8,218 bases of DNA from Rickettsiales bacterium (lineage in GTDB: Bacteria > Pseudomonadota > Alphaproteobacteria > Rickettsiales > UBA1997), in the NCBI GenBank assembly GCA_031284025.1, contig JAITAR010000074.1, forward strand, positions 1 through 8,218, given 5' to 3'. A model generated the notes under the pieces. The model worked only from the letters and a program-made list of their open reading frames with translations. It made no database searches and was not told where the DNA came from. The position numbers and the translations under genes were made by a program. This document shows, piece by piece, positions 1 through 4,739 of this stretch (within the stretch, counting starts at the first letter, position 1; every line of letters begins with the position of its first letter).

Positions 1-767
1 TTAGAAGCCCCGGAGGAGGAAATACTCCAAAATCTGGTCCAGACTCCGGTGGAAAGAGTAAAGATGTTGGCACGAGTCCAACTGCAGCTGCCGATGGAAA
101 AACCAGTCCAGGATGGACAACAGCCAAAGATTCTTCTCCCGTTGGCAGTGGAAATACCAGTCCTACTGGAAAAACAGCAGCTGTAGCTCCAGTCCCGAGC
201 ACATCCGTTCCCGGAGACAGAAGAGATGGCGCTATGGCTAACATTCCCTCTGCTGTCGGAGATAATGCCACCAGCCATATCAGAAGTAGTCCACAGAGTG
301 CAGTCATAAATACCACTAGTGGTAGTGTTGATATTAGTGATATAGGCCAAAATATCAATCAACCTAATATTAGTAACAAAAATCGTAGAATTAATCTAGT
401 AAGAAATATGAATCATCTAGGTTTATCTACCATTGACCTAGAAGAAGCCACCTCTGCGATAAATTTAGCGGGAAAAATAATGGATAATATGCTGAGTAAA
501 TTTCTGCAACCTTCTGCTCGGCGAGAAATCACGCAGGGTAGTTCGGAAGTTCCCAATAATAATTTACAGGAAGATATGGGGGGCGGAAAGGCCAAACCAA
601 AAATATCCGGCGTTAGGAATCCAATAATGAAGGAAATTTTCTTGGCAGCAGAAAAGATACATAATAAGGTCGCTACTGTGCACAAAAACCGCTTCCCACC
701 AAAAAAGCAAAAATACCAGGCAGCGCCAAAACCCTCTCACCACCCCAATATACAACACTCGCCATGA
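1..767 (+). CDS. Basic low-complexity G/P/S/T-rich protein, copy 1 (5'-partial)
   Basis: The reading frame is already open at the left edge (first whole codon at base 3) and runs to TGA at 765-767, giving at least 254 residues; the gene begins outside the window. An ATG at 234 lies inside the homologous region and is not the natural start. The first ~75 residues are disordered-looking (G, P, S, T, K). Residues encoded by about 276-494 form a conserved core, starting HIRSSPQSAV and ending near INLAGKIMD, which recurs almost unchanged in the copy at 2061-3237. The tail after the core is basic and differs completely from copy 2. No signal peptide or membrane segment is visible in this part. The gene converges on the small secreted-protein gene at 815-1219, the same layout as copy 2. 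I do not recognise the family. A basic hydrophilic tail would suit a type IV secretion substrate, but that is inference. The coding status is well supported because copies 1 and 2 share this frame. Confidence 0.7.
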   Translation, partial: RSPGGGNTPKSGPDSGGKSKDVGTSPTAAADGKTSPGWTTAKDSSPVGSGNTSPTGKTAAVAPVPSTSVPGDRRDGAMANIPSAVGDNATSHIRSSPQSAVINTTSGSVDISDIGQNINQPNISNKNRRINLVRNMNHLGLSTIDLEEATSAINLAGKIMDNMLSKFLQPSARREITQGSSEVPNNNLQEDMGGGKAKPKISGVRNPIMKEIFLAAEKIHNKVATVHKNRFPPKKQKYQAAPKPSHHPNIQHSP

Positions 768-779
768 CACCTGGGTATT

Positions 780-792
780 CTCTCTACGAGAG
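780..792 (+). terminator. Small hairpin between convergent genes
   Basis: A perfect 5-bp stem (CTCTC/GAGAG) with a 3-base loop lies between the stop codons of the convergent genes at 1-767 and 815-1219. A related sequence with an 8-bp palindrome (CTCTAGAG, 3232-3239) sits at the same place behind copy 2. No clear T-run follows, so a role in transcription termination is only possible. Confidence 0.25.
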
Positions 793-814
793 CAATAGTT
801 AGTGCCAAAGGACA

Positions 815-1219
815 TTACAGCACAATGCAACAGACGGAATTCTTTCTTTCGGATTCCGTTGCCTCTACTAACTTTTTGGCTATGACTATTATATCACCAT
901 AACCCTCAAGTTCTCCTTCCATAAACTTCCTATCAGAGTCATTTGCAAATATATAGGAGGCAATACAGCCATGAAACGCATCACTAGACTCTACACCATT
1001 CTCTTCATACGAACTCTGCAGGACAGCTATTGACGCTTCTAAAAAATCTGCTTTTGTTTTTCCAAAATCTCCTGTAGAGTTTACTAAATTTTCGTATTCC
1101 ACTATAGGTAAAGTCCTATAACCTAGCCTACTAACCAACTGTATATCACCCCTCCCGGCAAAGACCATAGGGGGCAGAGACAACAACAACACAGTGAAAA
1201 AATAACTCAACTTTCTCAT
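815..1219 (-). CDS. Small secreted protein with C-terminal CaaX-like box, member A
   Basis: A 134-aa protein with a clear Sec signal peptide: MRK, a hydrophobic run to about residue 19, and a signal peptidase I site VFA|G after residue 21. The mature part (~113 aa) shares with the paralogue at 3294-3722 the motif SRLG-aromatic-x-TL near residues 30-37, and AFxGCIASYxF near 81-91 followed by R-x-FM and an acidic helix. It ends CCIVL, so the last four residues (C131 to L134) fit a eukaryotic CaaX box with X = Leu (geranylgeranyl type) and an extra cysteine just before. An in-frame ATG nine bases upstream (1226-1228) is possible; I prefer 1219 because it aligns with the paralogue's start and flanking sequence. 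No strong Shine-Dalgarno is visible. Family not recognised. Export to a host and prenylation there are inferences; the C-terminus itself is seen directly. Confidence 0.8.
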   Translation of the reverse strand: MRKLSYFFTVLLLSLPPMVFAGRGDIQLVSRLGYRTLPIVEYENLVNSTGDFGKTKADFLEASIAVLQSSYEENGVESSDAFHGCIASYIFANDSDRKFMEGELEGYGDIIVIAKKLVEATESERKNSVCCIVL

Positions 1220-1291
1220 GGAACTCATTATTAGATTAACTCTGAAAGGAAGACGGTAGTATGTTTTTAAAAAATTACAAGTTTTTTTATT

Positions 1292-1386
1292 GACTATTGG
1301 GACTTCACGCTATTTCTGGCCATCATTGGCAAAATTTTCAGTTTTCTACATACAAATTCTCTACAGAGGAATCAGAAAAATTTCTT
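1292..1386 (+). repeat. 95-bp dispersed repeat R1, left copy
   Basis: About 80% similar by eye to the reverse complement of 3994-4088. It begins GACTATTGGGACTTCACGCT. In both places it lies just 5' of a broken small-secreted-protein copy in the same orientation (1437-1908 here; 3801-3990 for the other). One frame through it is open from 1294 to TAA at 1438-1440 (48 codons) and keeps the string HAISGH in both copies, so it may be the relic of a coding 5' region. No inverted ends or target duplication are obvious. Confidence 0.7.
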
Positions 1387-1436
1387 CAAAATACAGCAGA
1401 AAATCTGAAAAATTTCGCAACAAAGCAGGAAGTAGC

Positions 1437-1908
1437 GTAAAGTTGATTATTATAGCGTTTCTATACACGCTGCCTATAGCAGGTTTTTTATTGGAATATA
1501 CGTGGCTAATGACTACAAGAATATAGATTTTAGCATGAGTGATGTGTCTAAATATTGTGAAGCAACAGATGATACAGTAAAGGAAGGGAAAACAAAAGAG
1601 GAATGTTTGGAGGCCTCTGTAACTGTTCTGAAGAAAAAAACAGACTGTGGGAAGAAGTTAGAGGAAATGCTGCCGGCGTAATTGTTGCCAGTTATATGTG
1701 TGGAAATGACAGGAATAGAAAATTTATTAAAGATGAGCTGGGAAAAGAACATGAGTATATTGTAACTATAGCTGAGGGGCTGATAAAAAAACAGGGTAAA
1801 AATAGAACAGTGACCCCTCTCACGGGTACAGTAATTACGTCAGACTATAATTCTCCGGCGTCATTTAGTAATACAACAGATTCAGGGGGCTCTGCACAAA
1901 GTAGATGA
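1437..1908 (+). pseudogene. Broken small secreted-protein copy (three frames)
   Basis: Pieces of the small secreted-protein family can be followed through all three + frames. Frame one (1437-~1480) gives a signal-peptide-like KLIIIAFLYTLPIAG. Frame two (~1480-1660) includes GKTKEECLEASVTVLKK, matching GKTKADFLEASIAVLQS of the intact gene at 815-1219. Frame three (~1655-1908) includes VASYMCGNDRNRKFIKDEL, matching IASYIFANDSDRKFMEGEL. At least two frameshifts are therefore needed, and there is no good start codon (GTA at 1437; TTG at 1443 possible). The last ~45 residues differ from the family and the CaaX-like end is absent. The TGA at 1906-1908 overlaps an ATG at 1905 (ATGA), which may once have been a translational coupling to the basic-protein gene that follows. 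Confidence 0.75.
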
Positions 1909-2297
1909 AAAATATCTAGTAAGCCCATCCTCAAATCTGTCTTCTGTTTTCTAGGAGTTGATTTTGAGTTGGCTACGGCACAGTTGGAAAAGCAGTTTGT
2001 GCACTACTTAGTATACCAAAAGGATTATTTTTTCTCCTATCTTCATCAATTACCTATGTTGTGGCTAAATCCACAGCGCTGGCTGAAAAACTAGGACTCA
2101 GAAGTCCAGCAAAAACTCCGGAGAATAGCAAAAGAGGCCTAGTACCCATTAGAAAGCAACCACTGGCTGAAATAACCAGAAAATTTGGTCAAATTATGGG
2201 TAGAAGAGCTGAAACAGCTGAAGCAGTCGGAGATAGAAAACAACCTGGGAAAGATAGTAAAACACGGACAGGGGATAACAGTAGAGCAGTCAAAGAT

Positions 2298-2333
2298 GGA
2301 AAACAACCCGGAAAACAACCCGGAAAACAACCC
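2298..2333 (+). repeat. Three perfect 12-bp tandem units (GKQP)
   Basis: The unit GGAAAACAACCC occurs three times without change and encodes the Gly-Lys-Gln-Pro repeats of the basic protein. A degenerate version lies upstream around 2238-2250. Confidence 0.95.
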
Positions 2334-2351
2334 GGAAAGGATAATAAAACG

Positions 2352-2387
2352 GGAAAATCTCCTGGAAAATCTCCTGGAAAATCTCCA
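2352..2387 (+). repeat. Three 12-bp tandem units (GKSP)
   Basis: The unit GGAAAATCTCCT is repeated three times (the last with one change) and encodes GKSPGKSPGKSP, a motif like the S/T-P-K-rich tails of eukaryotic linker histones. The likeness may only reflect composition. Confidence 0.95.
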
Positions 2388-3245
2388 AAAACTAATAGAC
2401 TGCGGGATCCTGGAAGTTCTGTCACTGATGGTGGAACTAGTGGTGGTCCAGGTAGTGGTCTAACTAGCCGTCGACTATCTATTGGAAGCCCCGGAGGAGG
2501 AAATACTCCAAAGTCTGGTCCAGACTCACTTTGGTGGAAAAGGCAAAGATGCTGGCACTAGTCCAACTACGGCTGCCGGTGGAAAAACCAGTCTAGGAAC
2601 AACAGCCAAAGATTCTTCTCCCGTTGGCAGTGGAAATACCGATTCTACTGGAAAAACAGCAGCTCCAGCTCCAGTACCAAATACATCCCCGGGCACATCC
2701 ATTCCCGGAGACAGAAGAAATGGCGCTGTGGCTAACATTCCCCCTGCTCCCGGAGATAGAGCCACCAGCCATATCAGAAATAGTCCACAGAGCGCAGTCA
2801 TAAATACCACTAGTGTTAATATTAGTAATATAAGCCAAAATATCAATCAACCTAATATTAATAACAAAAATCGTAGAATTAATCTAGTAAGAAATATGAA
2901 TAATCTGGGTTCACCTACCATTGGTCTAGGGGGAGCCACCTCTGCGATAAATTTAGCGGGAAAAATAATGGATGGTATGCTCGCTGACGGTGGACTGTCC
3001 AGTATCAATGATAGGCCTAGGAAAACCCAGGGAAGACACAGACAGAACCACACAGCAAAGGCAGTCAACAAAGGGGAGATCAATAGGCCTAGCGCTGGTG
3101 AAATGGTAGAAAAAGCAAACGGAGGGGCCTTAAATTTTTCAGAAAAAAACTCCAACACCCACCATGTACTCCAAAAAAGAAAAGAAAAACGCAATGAACT
3201 ACACAAACAACAACCCATCACCCTCCGGTCTCTCTAGAGCAATCA

Positions 3246-3271
3246 TCCGCCACGAACGGTGGCTCTAGGAT
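3246..3271 (+). terminator. Hairpin between convergent genes
   Basis: GCCAC (3249-3253) and GTGGC (3259-3263) can pair around a 5-base loop, with a broader ATCC/GGAT pairing outside. It lies between the stops of copy 2 (3237) and the secreted-protein gene (3294). There is no T-run, so bidirectional termination is only a suggestion. Confidence 0.3.
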
Positions 3272-3293
3272 CGTAATCTCTAATTCAGTCTGT

Positions 3294-3722
3294 CTATAAA
3301 ATAACGCAACAATTAGACTTCCCTTCCGATTCCGATAAATTTCTATAGACATCTTCAATAGCTCCCATAACTTCACCACAGCCAGTGAGCTCCTCTTTCA
3401 TAAAATCTCTACTGTTCTCATCGCTAAATAAATAGGAGGCTATACAGCCATCAAAGGCCTCTTGATTATTTGTGAAACCCATTTTATAAGATTCCTGCAT
3501 GCAACCTATGGCAGCCGTTAAATAAAAATCCATTTCATTTTCTCCCTTTTTTAAAAGACCTCTTTTTTTAGCTTCTTTCATAAAGACATTCTTAACTTCC
3601 CCATATTCCTGCAAAGTCAGAGTATTAAACCCAAGTCTACTGGCCACCACGCTACTCCTTGGACTGGCAACAGCGCTCTGAAAAGAAAACAACAGTGAGA
3701 AGAAAACCAAAAACTTTTTCAT
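3294..3722 (-). CDS. Small secreted protein with C-terminal CaaX-like box, member B
   Basis: A 142-aa protein with a typical signal peptide (MKKFLVFFSLLFSFQSAVA, cleavage AVA|S after residue 19). The mature part aligns with the protein of 815-1219: SRLGFNTL near residues 28-35, EAFDGCIASYLF near 88-99, then RDFMKEEL. It has about 10 more residues in the linker and two extra cysteines (C74, C115). It ends CCVIL, so C139 to L142 form a CaaX-like box with X = Leu, as in member A although the two middle residues are swapped (CIVL versus CVIL). The start ATG has a weak upstream AGG and a plausible promoter at 3753-3780. The last ~63 codons were duplicated next door (3801-3990). I do not recognise the family. 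A role as a secreted, host-prenylated effector is inferred from the two ends of the protein only. Confidence 0.85.
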   Translation of the reverse strand: MKKFLVFFSLLFSFQSAVASPRSSVVASRLGFNTLTLQEYGEVKNVFMKEAKKRGLLKKGENEMDFYLTAAIGCMQESYKMGFTNNQEAFDGCIASYLFSDENSRDFMKEELTGCGEVMGAIEDVYRNLSESEGKSNCCVIL

Positions 3723-3752
3723 AAACCTACTATTAAAATTAGTCCAGCCAGA

Positions 3753-3780
3753 AGTATAAAAATTTTTTCAAAAAACGCAA
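3753..3780 (-). promoter_or_regulatory. Candidate sigma-70 promoter for the 3294-3722 gene
   Basis: Read on the - strand: TTGCGT (-35, plus positions 3775-3780), a 16-base spacer, then TATACT (-10, 3753-3758), about 30 bases before the start codon. The nearby truncated duplicate ends just upstream at 3788 and has left this promoter intact. Confidence 0.45.
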
Positions 3781-3800
3781 GAAATGTTAATTCAGTCTGT

Positions 3801-3990
3801 CTATAAAATAACGCAACAATTAGACTTCCCTTCCGATTCCGATAAATTTCTACAGACATCTTCAATAGCCCCCATTACTTCACCACAGCCAGCGAGCTCC
3901 TCCTTCATAAAATCTCTACTGTTCTCATCGCTAAATAAATAGGAGGCTATACAATCATTGAAGGATACCTGATTATTTGTAATACCGTTT
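3801..3990 (-). pseudogene. Truncated duplicate of the small secreted-protein gene
   Basis: The block 3788-3987 is a direct repeat of 3281-3480, offset by 507 bases, with only about five mismatches in the first ~165 bases by eye. It encodes the last ~62 residues of the family, including FNDCIASYLFSDENS and the intact CCVIL end, but lacks the signal peptide and N-terminal half; an in-frame TAA lies directly upstream near 3990. The unbroken frame and retained C-terminus fit a recent duplication. The 95-bp repeat R1 directly follows in the upstream direction. Confidence 0.8.
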
Positions 3991-3993
3991 TAT

Positions 3994-4088
3994 TGAAACT
4001 TTTTCTAATCCCTTTCCATAGGATTTGTGCCCAGAAAACTGGAAATTTTGCCACTGGTGGCCAGAAATAGCATGAAGTCCCAGTAATC
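3994..4088 (-). repeat. 95-bp dispersed repeat R1, right (inverted) copy
   Basis: Reverse-complement match to 1292-1386, roughly 80% by eye, ending at GATTACTGGGACTTCATGCT read on the - strand. It joins the truncated secreted-protein duplicate on one side and the basic-protein fragment on the other, so it marks a rearrangement junction. Confidence 0.7.
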
Positions 4089-4103
4089 GACATAGCACTT
4101 GAC

Positions 4104-4349
4104 AAAGATAAAGCCAGCGGGCATGATTCCAACAAAATGGAAGGAAAAGCAGATAAATCCCTAAATTTATCAAAAGAAGAGAGGTTAGTGAATTTTTCAG
4201 AGGAAAACTCCGACAATCATCAAACACTCCAAGAAAGAAAAGAAAAACGCAATGAACTACACAAACAACAGCCTACACTCGAACAAAAACCCCATCCAAA
4301 CAAATCGCCTGACCGCTCTAAATCCCACCAGCTTTCTCTTCATCATTAG
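4104..4349 (+). pseudogene. C-terminal fragment of the basic protein (copy 3)
   Basis: The frame encodes NFSEENSDNHQTLQERKEKR and then NELHKQQP, nearly the same as the tail of copy 2 (NFSEKNSNTHHVLQKRKEKR and NELHKQQP). The gene's body and conserved core are missing, since repeat R1 lies directly upstream. An ATG at 4137 would give 70 aa but has no visible ribosome binding site, and homology begins before any proven start. The TAG stop (4347-4349) is formed at the edge of the inserted IS-derived element (GACCTG begins at 4349), so the original end of the gene was probably displaced. Whether it is expressed is unknown. Confidence 0.65.
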
Positions 4350-4524
4350 ACCTGTTTCCAATTGTTGTAGAGAATGTTATTGGAGTACTGAAGAGATTTA
4401 TAATTCTCTTAGATAAATACAGATGCAGAAGAAAGAGATTTGGTTTCAGATTTAACCTAATAGCTGGTATCTATAATTGGGAGCTGAGAATGGTGGATTG
4501 GGGGTAATTGGGAACAGGTCTAAT
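4345..4524 (+). mobile_element. 180-bp MITE-like element from an IS5-family transposase
   Basis: The ends are inverted repeats: 4345-4363 (ATTAGACCTGTTTCCAATT) matches the reverse complement of 4506-4524 at 18 of 19 bases. Between them lies only the last ~52 codons of a DDE transposase. The GACCTG ends are flanked by TA on both sides, which would fit a 2-bp target duplication. A simple origin is deletion between the left inverted repeat and a similar internal sequence encoding DLFPI, giving a non-autonomous element. A related copy lies at 6796-6875 in the opposite orientation. Confidence 0.65.
4349..4507 (+). pseudogene. IS5-family transposase C-terminal remnant
   Basis: Translating from 4349 gives DLFPIVVENVIGVLKRF, then a basic stretch (RCRRKRFGFRFNLIAGIYN) and a stop at 4505-4507. 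This is the usual C-terminus of IS5-family DDE transposases: the E of VVENVIG fits the final acidic catalytic residue, followed by the L-K-R-F and R-x-R-R-K-R-F-G motifs. Everything before it, including both catalytic aspartates, is missing, so it cannot be active. It forms the inside of the MITE-like element at 4345-4524. Confidence 0.75.
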
Positions 4525-4628
4525 GTTAGCAGTCTCTCCCTGTCTATATACTCTACAGGAAGGGAAATAAATTTTTATGCTCAGTACAAAAAATAATTCA
4601 GTAAATAATTCCAATACGTCGCATGCTA

Positions 4629-4656
4629 TTGACATATTAATTTTTTCCCCTATGAT
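4629..4656 (+). promoter_or_regulatory. Near-consensus sigma-70 promoter for the 643-aa gene
   Basis: TTGACA (4629-4634), a 16-base spacer, then TATGAT (4651-4656). Transcription would begin around 4663 and leave a ~77-base leader before the ATG at 4740. It is the best promoter match I can see in the window. The rest of 4525-4739 holds no gene, apart from a small CCTGT/ACAGG inverted repeat at 4539-4559. Confidence 0.7.
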
Positions 4657-4739
4657 AGAGAGGGCTACCAGATAGTCTAAAAAACATCGTAATTTGATAG
4701 AACACAACCGAACATTATTAACAAATCTGTGGGGATTAT

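Larger units (their letters stand above)
2061..3237 (+). pseudogene. Basic G/K/P/S-rich protein, copy 2, frameshifted
   Basis: The first part (GTG at 2061 to ~2527) encodes a basic, disordered segment with tandem KQPG and KSPG units. The second part (~2533-3237, +1 frame) matches copy 1, including the conserved core at 2770-2982. Copy 1 reads through this junction in one frame; copy 2 has four extra bases at about 2528-2532, shifting the frame and truncating the first part at 2561. The tail ends with a basic stretch (QKRKEKRNELHKQQP) shared with the fragment at 4104-4349 but not with copy 1. Upstream, the same frame stays open back to 1968 and reads as a hydrophobic helix (GLFFLLSSITYVVA) without a usual start codon, so the gene may once have begun earlier with a membrane anchor or signal. 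It converges on the intact secreted-protein gene at 3294-3722. Function unknown; a programmed +1 shift is a less likely alternative to a dead gene. Confidence 0.7.

Noticed and set aside
1290..1526. 78-codon + strand frame starting at TTG in repeat R1
   Set aside because: It joins the repeat with a decayed signal-peptide region and stops in the pseudogene; no ribosome binding site.
2298..2387. Possible CRISPR-like array
   Set aside because: The units are 12-bp contiguous codon repeats without spacers, inside a coding frame.
2185..2463. + strand frame with ENNPENNPENNPE repeats
   Set aside because: It is the shadow of the 12-bp tandem units in another frame; the GKQP/GKSP frame connects with the family seen in copy 1.
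2526..3221. - strand open frames opposite copy 2, some hydrophobic
   Set aside because: They run antisense to conserved paralogous coding sequence and have no independent conservation or start signals.
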